Shown: positions 1 to 10,672, numbered from the stretch's first letter. The stretch: DNA of 64,000 nt from Phormidesmis sp. RL_2_1 (GCA_012033015.1 JAAUPS010000002.1:1-64000), one strand, 5' to 3'. Translations and numbers: made by a program. The notes: generated from the letters alone by a model not told the origin.

Positions 1-420
1 TCGATAGGTTTGGTTCACAAAACTAGCCTATCTTTTTTGCCTACACACTGCTCATCCCTCCTATTCAAAGGATTTCGGGCATTGTGTCACCCCGTCAGGG
101 ATTTCATATGATTACTCCGGCAACCACCATATAGGCGTCACTTTCAATAAAATGCCTATGGTATAGGTCTTAGGCTTATTCTGTCGGATCTATTTCATTG
201 CCGGTTCATTGCCGGAGTAATAGCTAATTAATCATACTCATACTGCGCCTAACAAAGGCGTTGTTAGCAGCCTGTGAGTACTGCATTAACTTGGAGGCTG
301 GGTTCAAAAAAGGCCGATTTAGGGTAACATCGCAGCACAAAGCGAACCGTCATCTAGGCGGCCAGTTTGAGACGAGCTGATCGCACCAAACTGTCACCCT
401 GTTTTTAAACCATTCCATAA

Positions 421-451
421 AAAATGCCTAGAGCTTTTCTCTAGGCATTTT
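421..451. terminator. Perfect 13-bp hairpin, probable terminator of the 537..773 gene
   Basis: AAAATGCCTAGAG-ctttt-CTCTAGGCATTTT, about 85 nt downstream of the minus-strand stop at 537. Confidence 0.7.
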
Positions 452-536
452 CACAGCAGCGCGCTTTTACAGCAGTTTATGGCATATCAAATCGTACGCA
501 TAATACATGGTACGTGATCGTATCCCTTAAATGCTG

Positions 537-773
537 TTACTGTTGGTCTCTTAAGTCACCTGGCTCTTCAATGTACATTTCGGGCTCAATCGCATAGTTA
601 TTGGCTAGTCCCTCGTTACTCACCGTTTGACCAGCAGTGGTATCTATACTGTCTGATTTTGGCTCTTCTGTTTGCTTGTAGTTGTCGCCTTCGCGTTCCA
701 TGCGGGCCGCTGTTTCTGCAGGAATAATACCACGATCAAAGCTATCAGTCTTAATGCTGTGCTCACTTTCCAT
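537..773 (-). CDS. Small soluble protein with a Psb34-like motif (NNYAIEPEMY)
   Basis: 78-aa ORF; C-terminal segment GLANNYAIEPEMYIEEPGD resembles the N-terminus of the Psb34 ORF at 18190..18360. Confidence 0.65.
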   Translation of the reverse strand: MESEHSIKTDSFDRGIIPAETAARMEREGDNYKQTEEPKSDSIDTTAGQTVSNEGLANNYAIEPEMYIEEPGDLRDQQ

Positions 774-821
774 AAACTGAAAGTCTCCTTGATAAAGTTG
801 TTTTGCGTAGCTACTTTATTG

Positions 822-860
822 CTATGTTTGTAGCTGTGTTTATGAAGCTACAAACATAGC
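822..860. promoter_or_regulatory. Perfect 15-bp inverted repeat upstream of 537..773
   Basis: GCTATGTTTGTAGCT (822-836), 9-nt loop, AGCTACAAACATAGC (846-860). Confidence 0.6.
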
Positions 861-1018
861 TTTATTCACCATGACCTATGATGCATCTATCAAAAGCAAC
901 AGAAAACAGAATCTGTTAAATCTGTCAAAGATATCCTATGGAAGGCATCAATAACAAAAAATATCAAGCTCTAGACGTTGCTGCCAGAGCTTGATCTTGG
1001 CATCACTTATTGAGCTGT

Positions 1019-1201
1019 CTAGTTGGTAGCATCTTTGATGCCATCTTTGACATCTTCTGTAGTCTGAGTGGCAGAAGCTTCTACTTGCTTGGCCTTGCCT
1101 TTTGCTTGGGCCTCCTTGTTGTCGGTTGCCTTGCCAATAGCTTCTTGAGCTTTGCCTTCAAGATCTTTGGCAGTTGCTTTTGCTCTATCTTCAATACTCA
1201 T
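1019..1201 (-). CDS. CsbD-family stress-response protein
   Basis: MSIEDRAKATAKDLEGKAQEAIGKATDNKEAQAKGKAKQVEA, CsbD-like; the internal start at 1201 fits better than the 1327 start. Confidence 0.85.
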   Translation of the reverse strand: MSIEDRAKATAKDLEGKAQEAIGKATDNKEAQAKGKAKQVEASATQTTEDVKDGIKDATN

Positions 1202-1371
1202 GTTGAGATGTCTCCGAGTTAAGTGTGTTTGACCCTTATAAAGTATCTCTTTAGCTTGGGCAAAAGTCTCTACCTTAGGGCAGTCTTGAGCTTTCCATAA
1301 GATAGAGTTGAGCGTAATGATCATCATAAGGCCACAAAATAAATTTTCATTTGCTCTAGCGACGCTGTAAC

Positions 1372-1417
1372 CTATCTTTTAGGTTGTCTTTTGAGTACAA
1401 GATAACCTAAAAGATAG
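1372..1417. promoter_or_regulatory. 19-bp hairpin between divergent csbD-like and DUF389 genes
   Basis: CTATCTTTTAGGTTGTCTT-ttgagtac-AAGATAACCTAAAAGATAG, one G:T-type mismatch. Confidence 0.55.
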
Positions 1418-1611
1418 ATAGAAAATATACGTTGAGAATGAGAAAACATAGAAGCAACAATAGCTCTTATGGTAAGTTTTGTAGGCTTAAGGGCTTTATA
1501 CACTAAATTTTCAGAAAAAGTAATTCAGAAAAAGTAATTCAGCAGGGTCATTGTGCAAGGGGTTACACGTCAAAGGTTATACAAAAAAGTTATGCAGAGG
1601 GCTGAAAAACT

Positions 1612-2880
1612 ATGCCTATTCCTCCTAGCTCGCAGTCATCGTCGCCAGACTCTTCTGTAGAACAAAGCTCCATGGCGTCGCAGTTCGTGGCCGAACAGGG
1701 ACGGCAAAAACCAGCTCCGACTCAGAAATCTGTTGCCAAGCCAGCTATCAAAACGGGTAACGAAAGACCTGTACCCCGACGCCTTCCGCTTTTGGCGCTG
1801 CTGCGCTATTACTCGCCGCCACATATTCATCGACCTGTTATCAAAGCTGTTCGAATAGTGAGCAGGTTGTGGGGCATCAATGGGGCTGAATGGCACTGGA
1901 TGGCTGATAAGCCAATGCCGTTAAAAATTTTAAACCGTAGTCTATGGCGGGGTGCGGAACCTTCTTTTAATTACTATATGATGCTGTTTCTTTCTGGTGT
2001 CATTTCGGCATTAGGATTGCTGGCAGGCAGCACAGCGGCCATCATTGGAGCGATGATTGTTGCACCTATGATGGGGCCGATTACCGCTATGGCTTTTGCC
2101 ATTACCATGGGGAATCGCAGGCTGCTGAAGCGCTCTGGGCTTGCTGTGGTGACAGGCGCATTGCTAACGGTAGGAACCGCTTATTTTATCTGTACGCTGA
2201 TTGGGCTGAGTACACTGAATGCCGAAATTTTAGAGCGCACAAGGCCCACCTTGATTGACTTGGCGATTGGTTTGGCGGCGGGGGCGGCGGGTTCTTTTGC
2301 GAAGACTCGGCGTGATATTGCAGATGCTTTACCGGGCGTTGCGATCGCAGTAGCGCTGGTGCCACCCCTAAGCGTGATTGGCATTGGCTTAGCGGTTAAA
2401 TCTCCATCAGTGATAACCGGCTCGACGCTGCTGTTTTTGACCAACTTAGCCGGTATCATCTTGACCGGTGGGCTGGTATTTATCTGGCAAGACTACGGAT
2501 CGATCACGAGGGCCAAACAAGGCTTGCTGGCTTCTACTGTGATTTTGGCTCTTTTGGGCATCCCCCTTGGACTCTCGATGCGGGATCTGATCATTGAAGA
2601 GCGATCGCGCTCTCTTGTTGGTGATCTCATTCGCCGCCAAACCGAAACATTTAAAGATACCAACATTCGCAAGCTCAAGGTAGATACCGATGGGCAGACC
2701 CTACGCGTAAACTTAGAAGTTGCCGCACCGATGGGTTCTATCTCCCAAAATCAGATAGGACTTGTCCATCAGTTCTTAGAACAAGAGTTAGAGCGCCCCA
2801 TTAACCTTTCGGTTGATATTTTTCCTTTAGAGACATTTTGGGTCGATCCAACGGTGGATGCTTTAGAGCCTAGGCAGTGA
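1612..2880 (+). CDS. DUF389 / TIGR00341-type membrane protein
   Basis: 422 aa; GAIIGAMIVAPMMGPI-like core and multiple TM helices. Confidence 0.8.
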   Translation: MPIPPSSQSSSPDSSVEQSSMASQFVAEQGRQKPAPTQKSVAKPAIKTGNERPVPRRLPLLALLRYYSPPHIHRPVIKAVRIVSRLWGINGAEWHWMADKPMPLKILNRSLWRGAEPSFNYYMMLFLSGVISALGLLAGSTAAIIGAMIVAPMMGPITAMAFAITMGNRRLLKRSGLAVVTGALLTVGTAYFICTLIGLSTLNAEILERTRPTLIDLAIGLAAGAAGSFAKTRRDIADALPGVAIAVALVPPLSVIGIGLAVKSPSVITGSTLLFLTNLAGIILTGGLVFIWQDYGSITRAKQGLLASTVILALLGIPLGLSMRDLIIEERSRSLVGDLIRRQTETFKDTNIRKLKVDTDGQTLRVNLEVAAPMGSISQNQIGLVHQFLEQELERPINLSVDIFPLETFWVDPTVDALEPRQ

Positions 2881-3977
2881 CAGGGTAAATGTGCTGCCTT
2901 GACCGAGCGCCGAGTCTAGCGTTAGGCAACCTTGATGCATTTCGGCAATTCGTTTGGCAAGGTGTAGGCCCAAGCCACTGCCAGCACGCATGTGCTCACC
3001 TTGATAAAACCACTCAAAAATTTGAGCTTGCGCCTCTTCGGCAATGCCTATGCCCGTATCTATGACCGAGACTTCAATGGCATCAGGCAATGGAGAAAGC
3101 CGCACGACAACGCTGCCTTTATCTGTAAACTTAATCGCATTTGCCAAGAGATTGGTGAGCAACCGTCGCAGTTCGATGGTATCTCCCTGTGTTTGATACG
3201 GGTCTTGACCAGTGTTTTCACAGTTTTTGGTCTCGGCATTAGCCGGTTGAGCATCTACTCAAGGAGCAGTTGTTTTTCATCGGCTAAGGGTTTTAGCTCT
3301 TGCACAATTTCTGTAGCCAGGGCGTGCATATTCACAGGCGATCGCACCAGTTTTTTTTGGCCTGCCTCATGGCGATACACTTGTAGCAGCGTATTCGTCA
3401 TTTGCAGCAAGTTTTGGTTGTTGGCAACGATATTTTTGAGCACGTCGCCGATTTCCTTTGGAGGCTCACCAAACGCCCCTTGGTGCACCAGAGTCAAAAT
3501 TCTGTTTGCTGCGACCAAAGGTGTGCGTAGATCATGGGTCAAGCGAGCTACAAAGTCATCTCGCTGACGAATCATTTCTGTTTGTTCGTCCATACTGCGC
3601 TTGAGCCGAATCAGCGATCTGACTCTAGCCAATAGCTCGTTAAGATCAAATGGCTTACGGATAAAATCGTCAGCACCTGAATCTAGCCCTTCGGTCAAAC
3701 TCATGTCATCGTAAGCCGTTACCAGCAGAATGGGAACGTAGGGTAACGCTTTATTCTGGCGAATTCGTCGAGTCACCTCATAGCCATCTAATTCAGGCAT
3801 CATGACATCTAGCAAAATCAGATCAGGCGGTTGTGAGGCAACGGCGTCCAATGCGCTCTGGCCGTCATTAACGCAGCTCAGCTTATAGTTATCCTCATCT
3901 GCAAAAATAGACTCTAGAACAAATAGATTATCTGGAACATCATCAACAGCTAAGATCGTCGCAATTTTAGGTGTCAC
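2863..3977 (-). pseudogene. Response regulator-histidine kinase, split by a 1-nt deletion near 3257
   Basis: ORF 3255..3977 has REC + HisKA (HDLRTPL); ORF 2863..3162 has the HATPase (NLLANAIKFT, DTGIGI, GLGLHLAKRI). Adding one base after GAG gives LLLEVDAQPAN...GDTIELRRLLTNLLANAIKFT. Confidence 0.85.
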
Positions 3978-4240
3978 GGTTTACGGTTTTTTAAAAAGGG
4001 CTAAAGAAAAAATCTCGCTAAAAAATGGCGAGCAGAGAAAAATCCATCGCAAAGTTCTACTGAATCCCTAGAAGCAAAGCATAGAATCTCTCAAAGCAAC
4101 TCTACCATTGATCCCGCCTGTCTTACTATGGCCAAAGATAGAAAAACCTTTGAGTTCTTAAGATGTGTTGCATAAATTTGCATAAAATATAGAATGCGAG
4201 TTGTGCGACGATGGCCGGATGAGATAGTCCAGTGAACGCG

Positions 4241-5518
4241 CTAGACTTCTCCAGGCATGACTGCCCTGGGTAATACGATCCTAAAAGTTGTCCCATGGCC
4301 CAGATCACTGCTAACCGAAATAGTGCCATGCATCATTTCAACCAGCGAATAAGTAATGGCTAGCCCTAGCCCCGTACCGCCATACAAACGTGTCGTTTTT
4401 TGGTCAGCCTGATAAAACGGCTCAAAAATATGTTTTTGATCTTCACGACTGATGCCGCAGCCGGTATCCGATACCATCAGTAAAATGCTATCTGCAACAT
4501 GATTGTCAGTTGCAAGCGCTTGAGCTGAAGAATGGAGAGCCAGAGGCAGCGCTGTGAGCCGAATGCTAATCGTCCCGACCTGGGTGAATTTGATCGCATT
4601 TGAAAGCAAATTGACGAGTATTTGCCTGATGCGAGCTTGGTCGTTGATGACGATACAATCTTTTAGATCGTCGTCAATCGTTATGGGCAAAGACTTTTGG
4701 GATGCTAGCGACGCTAACTCTAAAACGGTTTGGCGAACCAGTTGAGAAATATCAAACCTTGAAGGCTTGATCGAGAGGCGACCGGCTTCCATTTTAGAAA
4801 AGATCAGCACATCATCAATGATCTCCAGCAGGTTTTTGCCGTTGGCAAGCACTCGGTTGAGCATGTTTGCCTGCTGTTGAGTGATAGGATCTTTCGATTT
4901 GCTGAGCAAAATTTGAGAGAAGCCAATGATGGCATTCAGCGGCGTCCGCAGCTCGTGAGACATGGTGGCCAAAAATTCTGACTTGAGCCGAGAGACTTCC
5001 TGCAGTTGTAGGTTTTGCTGGTAGATGTAGAGACGCTGCTGTTCTAGCTCTTTGTTTTGCCTTTTTAAAAGACGATTTTTGTCTCTGAGGTTACGGTTAA
5101 TTGCGTCGATAGTGATCTCTGCTCGGTGTACTTTTAGGGCGCTACGAACCAAGCGCGCGATCGCTTCAGCAGATAGCTTGTGCTTAGGCAAATAATCTGA
5201 AGCACCAGCCTTCATAAGATCGACTGCTGTTTGCTCATCGCCTTGTCCGGTTAGCGCAATCAGCGGCACCCTAATGCCTCGACTGCGAATATGACGCGTC
5301 AGCTCTAACCCGTTTTTCCCAGGCAGGTTGTAGTCTAAAAAAATACAGTCGTAGTTGACATGCGCTAATGCCTCTAGAGCTGAATCACAGTCACTCACCT
5401 CTGCACAGGACACCTGAAAATCGGTCGCCTTCAATGCTCGTCGAAGCGCCATACGATCAACTTCATCATCATCAACGATGAGTATGTTTAAGGTTTCCTC
5501 TGGATTATGAGCAGACAT
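4241..5518 (-). CDS. Response regulator-histidine kinase (REC, coiled coil, HisKA, HATPase)
   Basis: LNILIVDDDEVDRMALRR; MSHELRTPLNAIIGFSQ; NLLSNAIKFT; GTGLGLAI; start MSAHNPEE at 5518. Confidence 0.9.
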   Translation of the reverse strand: MSAHNPEETLNILIVDDDEVDRMALRRALKATDFQVSCAEVSDCDSALEALAHVNYDCIFLDYNLPGKNGLELTRHIRSRGIRVPLIALTGQGDEQTAVDLMKAGASDYLPKHKLSAEAIARLVRSALKVHRAEITIDAINRNLRDKNRLLKRQNKELEQQRLYIYQQNLQLQEVSRLKSEFLATMSHELRTPLNAIIGFSQILLSKSKDPITQQQANMLNRVLANGKNLLEIIDDVLIFSKMEAGRLSIKPSRFDISQLVRQTVLELASLASQKSLPITIDDDLKDCIVINDQARIRQILVNLLSNAIKFTQVGTISIRLTALPLALHSSAQALATDNHVADSILLMVSDTGCGISREDQKHIFEPFYQADQKTTRLYGGTGLGLAITYSLVEMMHGTISVSSDLGHGTTFRIVLPRAVMPGEV

Positions 5519-5773
5519 TTTGTTGTGTTTGAACCAGCAAGGGAGCAGCGAAGTAGTCACGTACTATGAATTACCAACTTAAGCTGAGTCCCCGATTAGA
5601 GGGGGTCTGTCCTTGTGATAAGTTGTCATAACTTGTCACAAGATGGGTAATCGGTACTGCGCAGCTATTCAGTGGTTTAGGGCAAACACTAAGCGGGTTA
5701 TTTACAAGTTATTTACCAGGCATTTATTTATAAGGCATTCATTTACAAGACATTTAATAGACAGGATAGACAT

Positions 5774-6316
5774 TTACGGTATTTCGCAGAGCGTCCAATA
5801 ACGGTCTAGGGCTGCAACGACTTCGGCAAACTTGGCGAATGTCACTGGTTTTACGATGTAGCCTGCTACGTTAAGTTTGTAAGCTTCGATGCGATCGCAT
5901 TCTTGATCTGACGTAGTGAGAACAATAACAGTTGTCGCCCGCAATTTATCATCTGCTCTCAATGCCTTCAAAAACTCAATCCCTCCCATTTTAGGCATAT
6001 TGATATCCGACAAGACCAATCGCCGGTGCTGAGGCATTTTGATATGCGCTGACTGACCTCGCAGTATCTCTAAAGCCTCTATGCCATTACTGGCAACGTA
6101 CAACGGGTTAGTAATATTTGCCTTCTTAAAGGAGCGTCGAACGTTCATCACGTCCACTTTGTCGTCTTCAACTAGCAATATATTGGTCTGAACGATTTTT
6201 TCAGGCTTTACTTTTTTAGAAGCTGCCTTTTTAGAATCTGTCTTTTTATGGTCTGTCTTTTGAGAAGTATTTTCAGGAGTGACTGCTTGTGCAGTATCAG
6301 ACGCGGTGGTCGTCAT
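5774..6316 (-). CDS. Rcp1-like single-domain response regulator
   Basis: NILLVEDDKVDVMNVRRSFKKANITNPLYVASNGIEALEILRG; LSDINMPKMGG; KPVTF. Confidence 0.85.
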   Translation of the reverse strand: MTTTASDTAQAVTPENTSQKTDHKKTDSKKAASKKVKPEKIVQTNILLVEDDKVDVMNVRRSFKKANITNPLYVASNGIEALEILRGQSAHIKMPQHRRLVLSDINMPKMGGIEFLKALRADDKLRATTVIVLTTSDQECDRIEAYKLNVAGYIVKPVTFAKFAEVVAALDRYWTLCEIP

Positions 6317-6605
6317 CTTTTACGTTTATCGACTACTGCATATACTATCATTCAGACAAGTCCGATTCGCTATGAGCACAGCGGCACACATCACACTCTG
6401 CCTTTGGACATAGTTTTGAGATGATCGAGATCGAGTAGATGATCTAAACAAAGTGCTTAGCCCGTACACCCATCCCATATTATCCATCGAGCATACCTCA
6501 TAGGTTAGATCTTCATAGGTGAGATCCTCATAGGCTGGATTCTCATAGGCCAGATGAATGGGTTTAACAGAGCCAAAATCACAGTTATAAAATGGCTATA
6601 CATGG

Positions 6606-8300
6606 CTACACATTAGGCTCCTGCTGCCGGGGAGATTTGGGCCAAGTGACTCGAAACACTGCACCTTGCCCCACATCAGAACATAGGGAAACTTGACCAC
6701 CTTCTGCAGCGACGATTTTTTTGACGAGCGATAGGCCAATACCTGTACTTTCTAAGTCGTCGCGCGATCGCAAGGTTTGAAAAATGGCAAACACCTTCTC
6801 GTGATAAGCCGGATCGATGCCGGGGCCATCGTCTGCGATCGCAAACTCGTAAAAATCACCTGCATCTTTGGCTGACACCCGTACCGTCCCATCAGCGCGA
6901 TCATGGTGCTTTATGGCATTGCCAATCAAATTTGAAAACACTTGGATGAGGGGCACCTTTTTAGCCTCTAGCACCGGCATAGGTGCTTCAATTTCAACCG
7001 TAAACTCGTTTAAAGGTGAGAGCGAATCAACAATATCATTTAGGATCTCAGCAACATCAACCCGCTCATGACTTTGGTGAGTGCGGCCAATGCGAGAATA
7101 CTCCAGCAGACCATCAATCAAGCCTTCCATGCGGTGTACTCGGCTTTTTAAAAGTCCGAACTGTTCCTTATTTTCATCGGGCATATCATGACCAATATCT
7201 TCTTCGATCCAAGTGGCCAAGTTGGCGATCGCCCGCAGTGGTGCTTTTAAATCATGGGAAGTCACATAGGCAAACTGATCAAGCTCCTGATTACGCTGAC
7301 GAAGCGTCTGCATTGTGCCTTTGAGTAAGTTATTGACCGTTAGCAAATTGTCTTTTTGCCGCTGAAGTTCTAGCGTTGCTGTCTGCCGAGCCGTTGTATC
7401 TTGCACGGTCGCAATCAGATACATCACCCTATCTTCGGTATCCCGCACCGCCGAGACAGTGACCTCAGCCCATATCACCTCTCCTTGACGCGTGACATAG
7501 CGCTTTTCAAACGCTTGTTGCGAGCGATCGCCGCTGCTTGACGCACTGCTGATTAACCGATGAATAGCGGCCTGACTCGTCGCCCTATCATCGCCATGAG
7601 TTAAGTCTAAAAAATTAGTTTGCAGTAGCTCATCCATGCTGTAACAAAAGATATCGCAGAGCCGTTGATTCACCTGCAGCCAACGACCATCGGGTAAAAG
7701 TCGGGCGATACCTACTCCAGCCTGCTGAAAAATCACCAGCAGTTGCGCCTCCTGCTCCCGATGAGCCGCTTCTATACGCTTGCGCTGAGTGATATTTTCA
7801 AAAGCCACACCAACACAGTTGCCCGTCAGCGGAAAAGCCTTTACTGCAAACACGCTTTTGTCAACCCGCTGATCTTCATAGTGCACCTCACCGAGATCTA
7901 CAGGCTCTCCTGTGCGTCGCACCTGGGCATACAGCCTGGGCATTTCTGTATTCACTAAATCAGGAAAAGACTCCGACAAGGTTTTGCCTAAAATGCTTTC
8001 TATCGGTACACCCGTCATTTCGGTAGCCGCTGGATTGGTAGCGATGATTTTCCAGCTCTCTACATCATCGATGTCCTCTATCTGCCAAATGTACAGGCCC
8101 ACCTGCATGTTGCGCACAACCTCAGCATAGAGCTGTGCCTCAGCTATAGCTGTTTTGGCGAGGCTGTGGGCTTCTTGCTCAGCAAGCAATAGTTCTGCAT
8201 AGGGCGTTGGATTCTTCGCCAGTTCAGTTTCGTGAGTTATCTGACTGGGAATCTGACCGGCAGTGTCATGAGCTGGTTCCTTCCTGTTCTCAATCATCAA
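6606..8300 (-). CDS. PAS-PAS sensor histidine kinase with phytochrome-type kinase core
   Basis: Two PAS/PAC segments; QELDQFAYVTSHDLKAPLRAIANLATWIEEDIG; GIGLSLVKKIV. Confidence 0.9.
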   Translation of the reverse strand: MMIENRKEPAHDTAGQIPSQITHETELAKNPTPYAELLLAEQEAHSLAKTAIAEAQLYAEVVRNMQVGLYIWQIEDIDDVESWKIIATNPAATEMTGVPIESILGKTLSESFPDLVNTEMPRLYAQVRRTGEPVDLGEVHYEDQRVDKSVFAVKAFPLTGNCVGVAFENITQRKRIEAAHREQEAQLLVIFQQAGVGIARLLPDGRWLQVNQRLCDIFCYSMDELLQTNFLDLTHGDDRATSQAAIHRLISSASSSGDRSQQAFEKRYVTRQGEVIWAEVTVSAVRDTEDRVMYLIATVQDTTARQTATLELQRQKDNLLTVNNLLKGTMQTLRQRNQELDQFAYVTSHDLKAPLRAIANLATWIEEDIGHDMPDENKEQFGLLKSRVHRMEGLIDGLLEYSRIGRTHQSHERVDVAEILNDIVDSLSPLNEFTVEIEAPMPVLEAKKVPLIQVFSNLIGNAIKHHDRADGTVRVSAKDAGDFYEFAIADDGPGIDPAYHEKVFAIFQTLRSRDDLESTGIGLSLVKKIVAAEGGQVSLCSDVGQGAVFRVTWPKSPRQQEPNV

Positions 8301-8635
8301 TAGCTCTGAGGGTAAAACAGCACTTCGTAAGGCAGAATTTAATTAAGGAGCATTCACTAAGGAGCATTCACCAATGAATATCTTCAGCAGCGATAGCTTT
8401 TAGAACAATGTCTTTTGGAATGTATTTCGGTAGGCTTGTTGCTTAGTCTAACAATACTAATAGAAACCATAAAATTTTCATTGATTCCTCTATCTTTGGA
8501 ACTCTTTCCGAAGATAGAGTTATGCCCATATGCCTTGGCAGCTTTGTCATCCGCTGGACAGATGTGTAGGGTATTATTGGTGCTCCATTGTATTGAAGCA
8601 AGTAGTTAAGGCAATGCTAGACATTCCAACCCAAT

Positions 8636-8695
8636 ACTGACAAACCAGATACTGACAAATCAGCTACTGACAAATCAGCTACTGACAAATCAGCT
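8636..8695. repeat. 15-bp tandem repeat x4
   Basis: ACTGACAAATCAGCT repeated; the first unit diverges. Confidence 0.9.
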
Positions 8696-8721
8696 AATTG
8701 GCATAGCCAAGCAGCCTAAGC

Positions 8722-9504
8722 ATGACCCAGCATAACCATCACAATACAATGCCGACGCCAACTAGCCCAGTTACCCTAACCCCTGAGACAGAAACTATGG
8801 AAGAAGAAATTAGCGTTGCTTTAGTTGAAGATCACGATTTGACCAGGATGGGCCTCAGAGCGGCCTTTCGTCAAGCAGGGTTAAGGTTTGTAGGGGAAGC
8901 TGACAATGGCGAAAGAGGACTGAGCCTCATTCAAGAAATGCGCCCCAATGTCGCCGTTGTAGATATCGGTTTGCCAGATATTGACGGCATCGAGATGATT
9001 CAGCGATTGAGGCAGGGCAGTCCTGACAGCGAAACGCGTATCTTAATGCTGACGATGCACGATAGCGAAAAGGCAGTACTGGCTGCTTTTGCTGCTGGCG
9101 CTGATTCTTACTGCACTAAGGAAATAGATACTAAAGACTTAATTACAGCGATTAAAGCAACCAATGCGGGCAACTCTTGGATTGATCCTGCGATCGCCAG
9201 CTTAGTCCTCAGTCAGGTAAAGCCCTCTGTAGCCGTCGGTGATAGCTTCAGCAGCCAAACCGTAGAGATTCGCGCGGTTGAGCCTGAATATGAGCAAATT
9301 ATTGAAGCCTATCCGCTTACAGCACGCGAATTAGAAATTCTAGAGTGCATTGTTTCAGGCTGTAGCAATGCCCAAATTGCGGAAAAGCTGTTTGTCACTG
9401 TTGGTACTGTCAAAACCCATGTACGCAACATTTTGAATAAGCTAGGGGCGAGCGATCGCACCCAAGCCGCTGTACGTGCCCTTCGCTCTGGTCTGATTAG
9501 CTAG
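8722..9504 (+). CDS. NarL/LuxR-type response regulator
   Basis: REC (VALVEDHDLTRMGLRAAF) plus LuxR HTH (LTARELEILECIVSGCSNAQIAEKLFVTVGTVKTHVRNILNKLGASDRTQA). Confidence 0.95.
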   Translation: MTQHNHHNTMPTPTSPVTLTPETETMEEEISVALVEDHDLTRMGLRAAFRQAGLRFVGEADNGERGLSLIQEMRPNVAVVDIGLPDIDGIEMIQRLRQGSPDSETRILMLTMHDSEKAVLAAFAAGADSYCTKEIDTKDLITAIKATNAGNSWIDPAIASLVLSQVKPSVAVGDSFSSQTVEIRAVEPEYEQIIEAYPLTARELEILECIVSGCSNAQIAEKLFVTVGTVKTHVRNILNKLGASDRTQAAVRALRSGLIS

Positions 9505-9612
9505 TAGCGTTATTCACTAGTAGCCTGACTCACTAATAGCCTGACTCACTAGTGGCTTTACTCACTAGTGGCTTTACTCACTAGTAGCCTGACTCACTAG
9601 TAACCTGACCCA
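9501..9612. repeat. 16-bp tandem repeat x7 overlapping the stop codon of the response regulator gene
   Basis: CTAGTAGCCTGACTCA variants; the first unit starts inside the TAG context at 9499..9504. Confidence 0.9.
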
Positions 9613-9658
9613 TAGGTTAGCGAATAACTTTGCGCCAGTAACGTTTCCCACCTGTTCT

Positions 9659-10672
9659 ATGTCTCCCTCTCTGATTTTTTCTCTTTTGAAGCAAACCTTT
9701 GCCGAGTGGCAGCGGGATAAAGTCTCCCGACTGGCAGCGGCGTTAGCCTACTACACCACTTTTTCCCTGGCACCTGTGTTGGTCATTGTGATCGCCATAG
9801 CGAGCTTTATCTTTGAGCAAAGCGCGGTGCAAACGCGCATTATCGAACAAATGCAGGGGCTATTAGGCCAAAATGCCGCTGGGTTAATAGAAGAAATGTT
9901 AACCAGTCAAGCCCAAGGGAACGATGGGTTTTGGGCTACGCTCATTAGTATAGTGCTACTGCTCGCGGGCGCTTCTGGGCTGTTCATTCAACTGCAAGAT
10001 GCTTTGAATACGGTATGGAATGTCGTTCCTAAAAAAGAAGAGGGTTTTGGTAAGCTCCTGCGCGATCGCCTGCTATCTTTTGGCATGGTCTTAGTCATTG
10101 GCTTTTTGCTCTTGGTGTCACTCCTCCTGAGTGCTGGTCTGTCTGCTGTCAGCGGGATGTTTGACAATAGGCTAATCGGCTGGGATGTCGGCTGGCAATT
10201 GTTAAATATGGTGATTTCCTTTGGCGTCATCACACTGCTTTTTGGGCTCATTTACAAGGTGCTACCCGATGCCAAAATAGCTTGGAGCGATGTATGGGTC
10301 GGTGCTGCCATCACGGCGCTCCTGTTTACCATCGGCAAGGCGGGTATTGGCTTATATCTGGGCAATAGCAGCGTAGCCTCAGCCTATGGCGCAGCCGGAT
10401 CTTTCGTCGTTTTATTGCTGTGGATTTATTACTCTGCGCAAATTTTGCTATTCGGCGCTGAGTTCACTCAAGTTTATGCCAATCGATTTGGCAACCGTAT
10501 CGAACCCGACGAACATGCCCGATATGCTCCTGAGGCAACATCTGCTGAAACAGAAAAAGGCAGTGATATCAGCGCTTCAAGGCTACCGCGTAGCCGATCG
10601 GAATATCGAGCACAGCGCCAACTACAAGCCCGCAGAAAGCCTATAGAAAGGGGCTCAGCGGCAAATCTATGA
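9659..10672 (+). CDS. YihY/BrkB-family membrane protein
   Basis: VSRLAAALAYYTTFSLAPVLVIVIAI; QDALNTVWNV; AYGAAGSFVVLLLWIYYSAQILLFGAEFTQVYA. Confidence 0.9.
   Translation: MSPSLIFSLLKQTFAEWQRDKVSRLAAALAYYTTFSLAPVLVIVIAIASFIFEQSAVQTRIIEQMQGLLGQNAAGLIEEMLTSQAQGNDGFWATLISIVLLLAGASGLFIQLQDALNTVWNVVPKKEEGFGKLLRDRLLSFGMVLVIGFLLLVSLLLSAGLSAVSGMFDNRLIGWDVGWQLLNMVISFGVITLLFGLIYKVLPDAKIAWSDVWVGAAITALLFTIGKAGIGLYLGNSSVASAYGAAGSFVVLLLWIYYSAQILLFGAEFTQVYANRFGNRIEPDEHARYAPEATSAETEKGSDISASRLPRSRSEYRAQRQLQARRKPIERGSAANL

Noticed and set aside
1010-1222. 70-aa + strand ORF
   Set aside because: Antisense to the CsbD-like gene, which has a clear family match on the minus strand.
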